Source: Isoetes taiwanensis (taxonomy: Eukaryota; Streptophyta; Lycopodiopsida; Isoetales; Isoetaceae). From it: DNA of 64,000 bases. The DNA lies in NCBI GenBank assembly GCA_021234155.1, contig JAJEKV010000053.1, positions 6,525,424 to 6,589,423 of the forward strand, written 5' to 3'. The notes beneath the pieces are model-generated. The model had not been told where the DNA came from, searched no databases, and worked only from the letters and a program-made list of their open reading frames with translations. Both the position numbers and the translations under genes were made by a program. Positions 45,345-57,600 of this stretch are shown here, in pieces (position 1 is the first letter of the stretch; the number at the start of each line of letters is the position of its first letter).

Positions 45345-45597
45345 TTTATTTATCTTGGCTTTTGGTTTTATTCATGTTGGAGTGATCAGGCACTCTGCTT
45401 TGTGATGCTGAGGTGAACGTTGATATTCTTTTCAAGCATTCTCATAGTCATCGTCTTGATTGCTTGGAAACCAAGAAGGAGAATGCACATACGTATTGCT
45501 TATTTGGCTTTTGGTTTTATTTATCTTGGAGTGCGCAGGCACTCTGCTTTGTGATGTTGAGGTGAACATTGAGATTCTTTTCAAGCATTCTCATGCA
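45345..45597. repeat. Imperfect direct repeat, about 100 bp
   Basis: About 45345-45450 and 45497-45597 share GGCTTTTGGTTTTATT, GGCACTCTGCTTTGTGATG and TTCTTTTCAAGCATTCTCAT, with several substitutions between copies. Confidence 0.8.
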
Positions 45598-46297
45598 TGG
45601 GAACATGGTTGGCCTTATACGTTATCCTTTAAAAACTATGTGCATGTATTCGGAATTTATTTTTACAGGGAGCAGAACTGCTTAGTAATATTATCCATGT
45701 GCGATTCGGTCTTACGTTTCATGTCTTCGGCTTATGCCGACTGTTTCCTCGTAGATAGACAACCAGGCCTCAAACAGGTTAGATGCCATCAAAGCCATTC
45801 TTGCAGATTGTTCATTTGATAAATGCTTCTTCTTGATGTTTCAGGAAGTCATTCAGCAAACAAGAACTAGAAAGAAGACAAAGGTCGTGAGCAGCTACAG
45901 AGTCAGCAATTTTTTGGCTCTCTGTATTAACAGTGAATCTTTCTGTTCTCAATGTATCTTCATGTCCTTCTCTTTCATGACTTTCATCTATTTTATCCTT
46001 ATCTACCTTTAGATCAAACACCAATGTTAATGCTGTTTACTGAATCTGCATTGTTTTGTAAGAGGGGCTTTGTGTTTTAGTATACAAACACGGGGATCGT
46101 GTAGGAAATTAAGAGCTGCCTATGCTCATTAGACATTTCTGGTCCCTACCTACGGGCAACCTGTCTTAGTTGCGATAGCAACTTGTTTCTACTAAAGCTT
46201 GGTTCGGTTAAGATACTTGGAGTTGTCAAAACGTGTTGGAGCTGGTGAGTTGGTGACCTCTACTTGATATCTCTGTGACTTACTTTGGTGCAATTAA

Positions 46298-46412
46298 GAT
46301 GTTCTTAGCAGATATTTTAGAAGAAGATGCAACTAAGTATGTTCTTAGCAGATATTTTAGAAGAAGATGCAACTATGTTCGTAGCAGATATTTTAGAAGA
46401 AGATACATAAAA
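46298..46412. repeat. Three-unit minisatellite
   Basis: GTTCTTAGCAGATATTTTAG followed by AAGAAGATGCAACTA recurs three times, with units of about 38-43 bp that shrink slightly. Confidence 0.85.
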
Positions 46413-46544
46413 TCTGCTCTATCTGCATCTACAGCATCATGCAACCACGTTTAACCGGGAGCAGGTAAAGAGCAATTGGGAAAACGACTATATATTTGTG
46501 AATGATTATATGGAGCTATATTGGAAGCAGAAAGATGAGCATGC

Positions 46545-46672
46545 CTCCTTGAAATGGAGATGCTCTAGCCGTCGTCTACAATAAAAAATCGAAATGCTTC
46601 TAGCAGCATGCCTCCTTTTGAAACGGAGATGCTCTAGCCGTCGTCTACAATAAAAAATCGTTCACGCTGGTT
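46545..46672. repeat. Tandem duplication of about 65 bp
   Basis: Two adjacent copies share GCATGCCTCCTT, GGAGATGCTCTAGCCGTCGT and CTACAATAAAAAATCG. Confidence 0.85.
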
Positions 46673-47019
46673 TCACAAAATAAGAACTAACTGCCGAACG
46701 GTCCAAAATGAAGTTGTGAAAAAAAAACAGACGGCCGAGATGCTCTGCACACACTACATTTTGCTTTTATTACTATACTATATATAGATAGATATGTGAT
46801 TTTTTATATAAAAAAGGTGTCCTATGAAAAAAAAGGGTAGATATAATTTTAACCTACACACAAAAGGGCAACTCAAAATGTGCCCTTCAAAAAAAAAAAA
46901 GGTAGGGTATACCCTTATAAGTTATCCCTGCAACCACTGCAAGCGAAGCACCAGTTCCACATTTCAACAACGAAGTCTGCGTCAAGACTGAAGACGGCAC
47001 CGTGATTTCTAAGATTCGA

Positions 47020-50000
47020 ATGGCCGAGGCAATCAGCGATTACTTGTTTTCCAAGTTCCCGGGCAAGGCGACCGCCGTGGATAAGTGCATCCAGGCTCTA
47101 AGTTTAGAGGCTATTGAGTTTCTCAGCGAACTGAAGGAGTTCACGTACGATGAAATCTGCCAATTGGGGGTGCCCAGGCTTTTTGCCAAGCAGTTGGATA
47201 AAGAAGGGTACCTGAAGGCAACAGGTAACCCTCTCTCCCCAGATCTGATTTCTTCCCCGATGCTCTCTGTTAGTCTCTGTTGCCCAGAGCTGTGTACTTC
47301 TTGCGAAAGCCCCTTCGTGTTCCCAATTAGTCAGTTTTCTGAAAGCCCCTTGTTTCTTTCTCCCTCCCTTGTTCGCATTGTTCTGTGCATTTCTTGGATT
47401 GAAATCATGTTCTTTTGTCGAAATTAGTTGCATTTGGCCATAAAACAAGTGAGAAATCCTCGTAGTATGGATTGTTGGGCTCCTAATATCAATCAACTAA
47501 AAGGTACAGAACTCCTTTTTCTAACTCCTTTTCCCAAGGGTATTGGCCATAGCTATGGCATCTTTATACATAGCAGGTTTTCCGTTTTTTGCTGTTGATT
47601 TTTTTGTTTCTTTGTTTCTCATTCTAACTTAAATCTGTTTCGAATGTTGTAGGCCCAGTTGTTGGAGCCCCGGGATACGATAAGAACGTTTTTTGATTCC
47701 TTGGAAATACCATTTGTGTTTCTGTTTTTTGTTCTTTTGTGCATGTATTTTGTCCTGTGGGAATATAAGAAGATAGAATATGTTTTTCTCACCTCCTCCC
47801 ATTTTGTATATTCCATTCTTCTTACTTATAAGGTTATAGTCTGGAATATGTTGAGTCTGCAGTTGTGTGAATACTATGCCTGCAGTTGTTTCTTTCTCCC
47901 TCCCTTGTTGTTTGTGTTGTTTTTTTCTGATTTTCCCCTCCTTCTCCTTGTCTCACTGGCGTTTGGTTCATTCTTTAATGTGCAGTGGTCGGATCTGGAT
48001 TAGCCGTTTATGGCGTGCCTGGTAAGTAACTGCTGATTCCTATTGTAGTGCTGTCTTCCTGAGTTAGCTGTTTTGCTCTTTTTTGCAGTGCCAAAGCCCC
48101 TTGGAAATGATGAAATCTTAGCTTTACTTGACGATTTCTGTGACAAGAAACGCCCCTCCCTCAAAATGCTACCACACGATGAGAAGGATGACAAGGTCAA
48201 GTTTCCTTCTTCACAGGGAAATATCTGTTCTGTTGGTGGTCAACCGTGCTTGTTGTGGGAAGGTGTAGGCAGTGGCCTTGTGGAAGTGGATCCCAGTTTT
48301 ATGGCAATGAGCAGGCATTGACAGTGGTTTTAGCCCCAAGTGGATCAGGGAAAACAAGGACGCTGATTGAGTTAGCGAGTGAAAGGTTCTCTATCTTCCT
48401 TACTGGTAATCGTCCACAGAACGGATTTGGGGGTGGTTCTAGGGATTTGCAGGAATTGGCAAGGACTGTAGTACGTCTCTATTCAGGACAGACTGATTTG
48501 ATTGACAAAGGTGATGCTGGTGTGGGTTGTTGTGTGAATGCGTTGGTGCTAGAAAGGCTGTGTATTTTGAGGCTACTCAAAGAGTTGAAGCCAGATCTTT
48601 CTCCAAGAGATTGGGCCTTTTTCCAGCTAGAATATCCTGCTGTCCAGGACGTATTCAAAGAGCTTGCACAATCCCTGCTGTGCATTATTCATGACATAAG
48701 CCAGTGTTCGCATTATAAAAGTGCATTTGGGTCTCTCATTTGGGATTTTATACAGAAGGTGGATTGGAGGCATGGTTTGGTAGTCTTAGATGAAGCTCAA
48801 GAGTTATTGAAAGTTATGACTCGTCGCTTCACATCAACGGTCAAACTTGATGAGGGGCAGTCGTTGCTTAACCCTTTCGTGCGGGCTTTGAATGAGCAAG
48901 GCTTGCTCAGGAGTCCATTCTTTGTATCTGGAACAGGAAGAAGCATGATAACTGTGCGTGAACAATTCCTGTCAGGATGCATGAAGCCTTTCAATGTTCA
49001 GAATATCTACCAGATGGCAGGCTTTGACAACACCAATTTGCAAGCTTTCATGGAGAAATTCATCGATGTGTCTGCAGTGGACATGGAGGCCATTGTTCGC
49101 ACCTACGAGGGAAGAAGGCATTTGGTCACTTTGCATTGGAGCGCTTACATATGTGAAGTGAATCATGGGAGAGATTGGTTCATGCATTTCGCGCGAAGGA
49201 TGATATTAGAGACAGGTCATCAGTTGGGTGTTATCGTTCAATAGGCGACAAGTGCGGTGGGAGCTGGGCAAACAACGAAATTAGGCAAGTCTTTGGAGAA
49301 AATAGTATTTACATATTATTTGTCAGGTGGAGGACAGGTTATTTACCCTAGTGAAAGACGTATTTTGACACTTATAGATTGTGGCTTAGCAACCTTGCGC
49401 GAGAAGAAGAGGATGGATGATGGAATTGAAACTGGAATATACATGCCGTTGATTCCATGGATTCAGGGGTAGAAGGCATGAATGTTGATGAAAACCATGA
49501 AGTGGTCTTCTATGAGCCGTTAGTGATGAATGCTTTGTGGCAGCACATGCCAAGAGGTACAGTGTCACCCTATTTTACAAACATATCACAGGGAGATGCA
49601 GCAGTTGGTATCAATTATGAAAAGTACATTTGTCCCACCCTTGGGAGTGCTTTCAATGATAAGGTGCCTGCTGAGGTTATGGATGTTGTTGGAGCTGCAC
49701 AAGTATACTTGGAGAAGTATCAACTTCTTGAGTCTAGAGCCATTAGTCCGGTATTGGTGCAGTCTATCAATTCTGCTGGAGATTTGGATGCTTGGATAGA
49801 TAGTATCATGCTCGGGGATTCGTTCCCAACATATGCTCATACAGGGCCATTGAAGTTGAAAAATTTATCAGGCCCCGATATGATATTCATTCTTCACAAC
49901 AAAGTGCAGCAAAAGAAACTTCCCGTCTTTGTGCAGGTCAAGACGGGAGTAAATGTGGAGGCTTCTAAAGCTTTTAAATCTCTGGATGTTAGGAGTTTTG

Positions 50001-50272
50001 ATGATTCCCTAAATTCGACAGGGAGTGGTATGTTGAAGAGCTGGTGCAAGAGTGGATATATCCAGTTGATTTTTACAACTCCCTCACATCATATGCGAGA
50101 TTATTCTTTTGCAGAACGAAGATCAACTAGGAGAGTACAAAGTGATGTTCAGCCTCTGGCTGGTCTTTGGTCTGGTAACCGAATCGCTGGTCTGATGAGA
50201 GACGGAAAACCATTGGAATTGTCTGATGCAATGGAAGAGCTAAAAAGAAATGTGAAAAGGAAGAAAAATTAG
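47020..50272 (+). pseudogene. Crinkler (CRN)-like protein: P-loop ATPase plus REase-like domain
   Basis: Exons 47020-47224, 47986-48021 and 48089-50272. The first exon (MAEAISDYLFSKFPGK...) gives a small helical header. The large exon contains QFYGNEQAL, a Walker A APSGSGKTRT, a Walker B-like VVLDEAQELL and a later FFVSGTGRS segment: a P-loop ATPase. The C-terminal third holds GPDMIF followed by PVFVQVKTG, a D...QxK pattern seen in PD-(D/E)xK nuclease folds of CRN effectors. CRN-type proteins are known as host-targeted effectors in oomycetes and as resident genes in some plants and algae. Breaks: a frame change near 48295, a TAG at 49242-49244 and a frame change near 49465. The function here is unknown. 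Confidence 0.65.
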
Positions 50273-51001
50273 GATGAAACTCCTTTGTATTAGAATCTTT
50301 GTATTTCCTGTTACTTTTATAAAGCAGCTGATTTGATATAAATCCTATAGACTTGAAGAAGCTCAATTGTGAGACCCTATGTTGCAGTGCCGTTCAATCT
50401 CGCCCAGATGCTATGGCGCTCGGCGTAGTCAATAGCCTAAACTTTAGATGCATGCAAAGTTTCTACTTGGTTCAAACAATGTTTGGTATGAGATCAATCT
50501 GTCTTTACGTTATTCTTTTGAGATCTGTCTTTTGAGACGAGACTATGGCGCTATCTTAACATGGCAAAAAAAAAACTCTTATCTGAACAGTTGCTCTGTC
50601 AAAATACCGATTTGGTGCATTTCGTATGCTGCTTGCCAGTTTGGCGCTTGTGCAACATGCCGAGAAGATGTCTATACAGATTCTTTGGGTTCAGGTATAA
50701 TCTTGAGTTGCTTCCTGTGCATTCAAGTAGAAATGATGGATTCCTAACTCATAGAGCTATTGCTTTGCAAAAATGCCGGAAGGGATGTAAGCCTTGTTTA
50801 TTTCATATGCTGCTTATGTGGATGCTTATGCATCAAATTGAAATAGGTATGAAGCATCAAGGTTTCATCACATAGCAGGTGGGCTACCTTCAGGCTGCAA
50901 ATCACTATTAGAAACATTAGATCGCCTTCTTTTTGCTTGTCAATTGTTCTAGCTTTGAAAATGACCGATGTTTATGTTAGTTTCTGAAATACATTTGCAC
51001 A
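50273..51001. other. Non-coding stretch
   Basis: 3' flank of the CRN-like gene; nothing else recognised. Confidence 0.5.
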
Positions 51002-51154
51002 AGCGGGTGCTTAGTGAGAGAACATTATTTAGTGATTATGGAAACTTTGACATTGGAAGGATAAAAAACTCGAAGTACTTTGTGTATCTCAAATAGGTAC
51101 GCTTCTTTAGTTTTGGTTTTGGGAAGGTTTGTGGATTGTAGCATTGCAAGAATT

Positions 51155-51560
51155 ACATCTCATATCTCAACTTCAGGTCTTTCAGGTAATGCCTCAAACG
51201 AATTTAGTGTCTTGGAATTCCATGGTAACGGCATATGCACAAAACTCTCATGCTAAACAAGCTCTCCAACCAATTCTTTCAAAAATGCATTTGTAAGGGC
51301 TAATTCGGATAAGCTAACGCTCATAAGTTCATGAATGCTTGTGTTGCCCGTAAAGAATTAGCTCGGGGAATTAGAATGCACAAACTTATTGTAAAGGCAA
51401 GATTTGATTCCGATGTGGTCGTGAGGAATCTAAAAACATAACTCCGGATGATGTTACATGTGTCACCATATTATCAAGATTTGCTATTGAGGAGGGTATT
51501 GCCAAAGGTAAGAGAATACATGCTCTCGGATTATGGGAATGAAGTGGATACTTGTTAAGA
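51155..51560 (+). pseudogene. PPR protein fragment, copy 2
   Basis: Same segments as 38908-39306, including VMPQTNLVSWNSMVTAY, with additional small indels. Like copy 1 it runs without an intron into the unrecognised fragment. Confidence 0.7.
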
Positions 51561-52393
51561 ATTCCCTTATGAATTGGTCCGGCTGGTGGGTCTTCATGGT
51601 TGCCTGCCTCTATTTCCAAGGTCGTGCATTCCATTGCTTTTTCCAAAAGCCCAAAGAAGTGGTAGCAGCGCCTTTGCAGCCGCTGAGTAACATTCTCGCC
51701 CTTGGACAACATGGTGGGCTAAGAATGACTTTTCCTTCAGGTTAGTCTACTTGATCCCAAGTTTTTCTCTTTTCGTATCTTTTCTCTTTATTATTTTCTC
51801 AATCAAAACGAGTTTTAGATCGCCAACTAACTTGGCAATTTTGTTTGACATATGATAAATTCTTAGTTAGAGTTTCTACAAAGATACTACATTGTCCGAA
51901 ATTCAGATATATGTTGGATAGTTATTACAAATTGTTAAATCAAAGTAGAATGAAAATTGGTGTTGGATGATTTTAGGGATTGGTCAGAAACATCAGATAC
52001 CGTGATGCAAGCATATATATTAGGACAATGTGAAATGGGCACCGAGGATTTTCTACTCATGAGAAATATAGGCGTGCCAACAAGACATATGATGTAGAGC
52101 TGAAGCCTACGCTGCATTTACCCCAAGGCCATTGGCACTCCGCAGTTCTCTGGGCACTACTTATCAATTTTGGGCCATTGTTAGAGAATTTCATGCAAGT
52201 TGATGAAGATGACATGGAAGACTATGCGTGAAAGGCCTCTACCCCCGTGATTCTCAAGTAGCCTTGTTGAAACGGTGCGGTACACACATTCCTCGAGAGG
52301 TATTTTCTTTCCCAACTCAAGACGGGCTTCTAATATGGTTGTCACTTGCTGTTTAGAAGAGAAAGTAGGCGTAAGGATTATTTTTCCTACCGA
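51561..52393 (+). pseudogene. Unrecognised two-exon fragment, copy 2
   Basis: Colinear with 39307-40121, but the second exon is broken by several one-base changes (near 51990, 52108 and 52228), leaving no long reading. Confidence 0.55.
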
Positions 52394-52565
52394 TGTAAGT
52401 ATCAATTAGAAAGGTCTTTGGGCGATGGCAAGACAAAGGTTAGTCAAGTAGATATGCATAGCTTCTTCAACCTTTCTTTTGGAGGTTTGCTGGAAGGCCA
52501 TTTCTACCGCTAGCCTTGAAAAGAGCCGACACACCTTGCCCTTCGTGTTCGTCGTCGCCCTCAAA

Positions 52566-52942
52566 ATGGTAAGCTCGATACAATCTTCAAGGCAAAAAGA
52601 ACTAAGAAGGCTGGAATCATCGGCAAATATGGTATGATGGTTGCGTTCAATCTCAATTTATAGCGAGTATTTTCCTGTTAAATTTTATTGCTTGGGCTCT
52701 ATGTTGTAGGCACACGTTATGGTGCCGCCATAAAGCAGATCAAGAAAATGGAAGTTAGCCAACATTCAAAGTACTTACGCGAATTTCGTGGAAAGGTATC
52801 ATGATAGGATAAGTTATTTTTTTTGTTAGATTCTTTGGTAACATGTTGTTTTGGACGATTCGCAGTGAAGAGGAAGGCGTTGGGAATTTGGACTTGTAAA
52901 GACTGGTGGGAAGGTTAAAGTCGGTGGGGCTTACACATTAAA
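52566..52942 (+). pseudogene. RPL37A: eL43 (RPL37A) fragment, copy 2
   Basis: Same exon layout as 40297-40674. The third exon has lost both cysteines of the first zinc pair and the fourth has one-base changes, so it is less intact than copy 1. The last exon is again absent. Confidence 0.8.
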
Positions 52943-53974
52943 GTAAGTGACTTAATGCTCCAAGTTTTCTTTTTACGGGCATCTTGAATTTCACTTACTC
53001 GCTTCAACAATGAGTTCATTTGTCACACTCAACCCGGCCCGATTAGTTTCGTTTCATTTTCGAGAAGCTAAGATTAGTGTCAATGTTAATATTTGCTTAG
53101 AGCATAGCACATCCAACATCTTTGCTAGGAGCATAACATTTGAGACTCCATGAAACATCGTTGCTTGAGCGAGTAGTTGGACTCCCGGATGGTCCAACGA
53201 TTGCAATATTCTTTGCCCCTTTTGTTTCTCATTGTTATATTTTGAAACTTTTACTACAGATTTGCAGATGTCTTGGTTTTAGTTAAGTTACAGAGGCATA
53301 ACTTCCAAATGCATAGGCAAAGGTTCATACAATAAGTTTGATCGGCCAAGAAGTGCAGAGATAGGCAACTCTGCGCAACAACACAAATTGCAGAAAATGG
53401 AAACAGATATCAAGTAACGAAGACTCCTATTTATAATGTCAAGTGCAAACCTTTACACTACTACGCAAATAGAGAGCTTCCAAGATTAATAGAAGCATCC
53501 GGAACTCATGCTTTACATATTCATAACATTTCCAACGATTGAGAGTCTTGCCTCCTTGTGTATTTAGAGGATAATTGTTTTGCTAATGCAAGCGGTGACC
53601 ACAATTACAAACGGTTTTATTCTCGGCTTCTATTTGACGATGTTAACATTGGCATTGGTTTTGTAGCCGTGTTGTTGAAATATCCGGGTTTTAAGTTTGT
53701 ACAATATGAATGTGAATGTTTGGAGATATGGGCAAAGAATGTGCCTAGGCACATAAGTTTGTATACCTAAATCTTAATCGCCATACCTTGTATCGCTAAC
53801 GATCCTTTAGCAAGATACAAGGTTCCCTTTAGTTGAACCTTACCGCCAAGATTGGTGCTTGAAGAGCCTACAAAAGTGGCAAGGCATGGGCTTCATTCAT
53901 GGTGTTCTTGACAATCGAAATATATATGTATAGCTATAAAATTATTGCATTTCTCCAAGCCCTCTCACTCATTT

Positions 53975-54612
53975 TGCATGCGGGAACTATTGACGAGATT
54001 TGCATCGCTGGATCGGGGCCACATTAAGAAAGGCATGGAGCAGGGATGTCACACAAATTATTGCCAGAACGGACCAAAATGGGTCTGGCGAGGAGAACAT
54101 TCAAATTTCGATGGCGATATTGGAAGGAAAGTGGATATTCAAAACCGATTAAGCAAAGATAAAAATATAAATTTGGCCGCTAGACCAATATTTCTTGGTC
54201 TCGACATTTTGTACATCAAACGTGGATTCATGCATGCCTTACTAATGGGTGTTACGCCCATGAAGAGCAATTTGAAGTGAGCAATGACATACATGGAGTT
54301 GTAGGAGGACCAAAAAGGGAAGGGCACTAGTCGCATCTAAGGTAAGACACAATTCCATCTTCGTCTATATTAAGCAACACAATATCCATAGTTTAATCAT
54401 CATTCAATGTAATTGTGCATGCAGGGACCAAAGCTTTTTGATGGATTCAGCTTCTACTTTGTTGGTTCTTTTGAAGGATGTAAAGCAGATCTGCAAGCTT
54501 TAGTTGGCGAAAGGGAACCTGCTTTTGGCCACGTAAAACCAATTTCAACCGAGGAGAAATGTAGCAAGTGTTTAGTGGTATATGGTGAAGATGGCAAGAA
54601 GAGTGCAGAGGT
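53975..54612 (+). pseudogene. BRCA1/BARD1 BRCT fragment, copy 2
   Basis: Contains exon A and B remnants and the first part of exon C (LFDGFSFYFVGSFEGCKADL, from about 54426), then stops at the satellite junction, so the second BRCT repeat is cut in half. The exon C stretch that matches the 42240 region of copy 1 is altered over about 30 bp. Confidence 0.7.
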
Positions 54613-57600
54613 TTACGTTTCTGAGGCTCTATGCTTGTCAGATTTGACTAGGACCTTGCGCCGTGTTTGGCGCGTGGGGGGGTGTTGACCTTGAGCACGG
54701 ACCCTAAAAACCACCCGGGCGCTTTTGCCCCAAAAGTCCTCTCCGGAAGGCCACCGGCGACGGACGGGCAACTTCCCTCTCCGGAACCGCGGATCTGTCT
54801 CGCCAATGGATTCGAACGTCGACATTGCCCTAGGGACCAAGTTTTGTGGCGTAAGCCCACCCCTTCTCGAAGAAGCGTCAAACTATCTCATGTGCAACAC
54901 ACTCGTAGTCAATTGGCCTAAGAGGTGGGGCTGAATCTTTACCGCAATGTAGGGCGTAAGTGTTTCTTTCTTTTTGCAAAACTGACCGTGTAACTTGGTC
55001 CCTAGGGTAATTTTGGCATTAGGACGATGTGGCGAAGTCGGGATCGCATTTTGAACCTCCTCAATGTCGAACGACAAAACACTTTGGTTTCTACAATGTC
55101 GCCGCCTTAGACGCTTCAGCGGTTTGATATGTTCTCCCGGACGGATGTTGGATTTTTGAACCTTCTCGGACCAGGTTCCCGGAACAAAGGATTCAATGGT
55201 CGGATCACGGAGGCGAGATCCGGGAGTGTGGTCTTTAGCGTATGCCCCGGCGGGCTGCCGGAAAGGCTGCCTCGGGAAGCTTTTGGGGCTCGCCTCACGG
55301 GGTTCGGACTCTCCCTCTAATGAGGAGGCCTTGCAAGGTCCTGGCCTTGTTTGACTTGGGCAAGTGTGTGCTCGGCTGCCCAACAACAACAGCTGCCCCG
55401 GAATGTTCTAGTGCAAACTATTTGATCTAAACCTTATCAAAATTTTTTGAAAGCTGGCTGTATGTTGGCGATGACCTAGGAAGCTAGCTGACAAAAATCA
55501 GAATTTAAGTCCGTACTATGCATTAATTACGAATTTACTGAATGTCTTCTCTCTTCGCAAAGCGGGCCTTGACTTCTAAGCGCCACAACGGAGGAGTACA
55601 GGTCCAAACTCCATTCCGTCAGTTCCCCTTGCTTCGCGTTCTCAACTGCATGTGATCGGCCACGTCCCAAGTGCAAAAGACCAAAACTCGGCACCCAAAA
55701 CGCAAACCCTGCTAGAACCTGGCAACTCATAGGGTTTTCGTTTGGAGGCTCTATGCTTGTCGATTTGACTAGGACCCTTGCCGTGTCTTGACGTGGGGGG
55801 TGTTGGCTTGCGAGCACGGACCCTAAAAACCACCCGGAAGCAGCTTGCCCCAAAAGTCCTCTCCCGAAGGCCCTGGCGACGGACGGGCAACTTCCCCTCT
55901 CCGGAACCGTGATCTGTCTCTACCAATGGACTCAGAACGTCGACATTGCCCTAGGGACCAAGTTTTGTGGCCAGAAGCCCACCCCTTCTCGAAGAAGCGC
56001 CAAACTATCTCATGTGCAACACACTCGTAGTCAATTGGCCTAAGAGGTGGCTGCTGAATTTTGCAATGTAGGGCGTAAGTGTTTCTTTCTTTTGCAAAAC
56101 TGACCGTGTAATTTGGTCCCTAGGATAATTTTGGCATTCCGGACGATGTGGCGAAGTCGGATCGGCATTTCGGAGCCTCCTCAATGTCAGAACGACAAAA
56201 CACTTTGGTTTCTACACCGCGCGCTTGGGGACGCAGCGGTTTGATATGTTCTCCGGACGGATGTTGGATTTTTGGACCTTCTCGGACCAGGTTCCCGGAA
56301 CAAAGGATTCAACGGCCGGATACGGGAACCGAGATCGGGAGTGTGGTCTTTAGCGTCACGCCCCGGTGAGTCTTTGCCGCCGGAAAAGGCGCCGGGGAAG
56401 CTTTTGGGGCTCGCCTCACGGGTTTGGACTCTCCCCTCTAATGAGGAGGCCTTGCAAGGTCCACGGCCTTGTTTGACTTGGGCAAGTGCAAAAGCCCATT
56501 TCGGCTGCCCAACAACAAGTTGCCGGGACTGTTCTAGTGCAAACTATTTGATCTAAACCTTATCCAAAATTTTTGAAAGCTGGCCTGTATGTTGGCGATG
56601 ACCTAGGAAGCTAGCTGACAAAAATCAGAATTTAAGTCCATACTATGCATTAATTACGAATTTACGAATGTCTTGCTCTTTGCAAAAGCGGGCCTTGACT
56701 TCTAAGCGCCACAGCGGGAGGAGTACATGTCCAAACTCCATTCCGTCGGTTCCCCTTGCCAGCGTTCTCAGCGCATGTGATCGGCCCACGTCCCAAGTGC
56801 AAAGACCAAACTTCGGCACCCAAAGCGCCAAACCCTGCTAGAACACGGCAACTCATAGGGTTTACGTTTGAGGCTCTATGCTTGTCGAGATTTGACTAGG
56901 ACCTTGCGCGGTGTCTTGGCGTGGGGGGGTGTTGGCCTTGAGCACGGACCCTAAAACCACCGGGAAGCGGCTTGCCCCAAAAGTCCTCTCCGAAGGCCAC
57001 GGCGACGGACGGGCAACTTCCCTCTCGGGAACCGTGATCTGTCTCGCCAATGGACTCGGAGGCGTCGACATTGCCCTAGGGACCAAGTTTTGTGGCGAAG
57101 CCCACCCCCTTCTCGAAGAAGCGTCAAACTATCTCATGTGCAACACACTCGTAGTCAATTGGCCTAAAAGGTGGGCTGCTGAATACCGCAATGTAGGGCG
57201 TAAGTGTTTCTTTCTTTTGCAAAACCGGCCGTGTAACTTGGTCCCTAGGGTAATTTTGGCATTCCGGACGATGTATGAAGTCGGATCTGCATTTTGAACC
57301 TCCTCAATGTCGGAACGACAAAACACTTTGGTTTCTACGCTTTGTCGCCGCAGGGGCGCTTGGCGGTTTGATATGTTCTCCGGGCCGGATGTTGGATTTT
57401 TGGACCTTCTCGGACCAGGTTCCTGGAACAAAGGATTCAACGGTGGGATACGAGAACCGAGATCCGGGAGTGTGGTCTTTAGCGTCGCGCCCCGGAGCCG
57501 CGCCGGAAAGGCTGCCTCGGGAAGCTTTTGGGGCTCGCCTCACGGGTTTCGGACTCTCCCCTCTAATGAGGAGGCCTTGCAAGGTCCTGGCCTTGTTTGA

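Larger units (their letters stand above)
51002..54612. repeat. Segmental duplication, copy 2
   Basis: Partner of 38749-42342. It lacks the left inverted arm found before copy 1 and ends at GCAGAGGT, directly joined to the satellite array. Compared with copy 1, differences concentrate at CTG, CAG and CG positions; AT-rich stretches match exactly. Confidence 0.95.

Noticed and set aside
46770-46800. TACTATACTATATATAG as a Helitron 5' end
   Set aside because: It is not preceded by A|TC, lies downstream of the only Helitron 3' end found on the same strand, and is an AT-rich word expected by chance.
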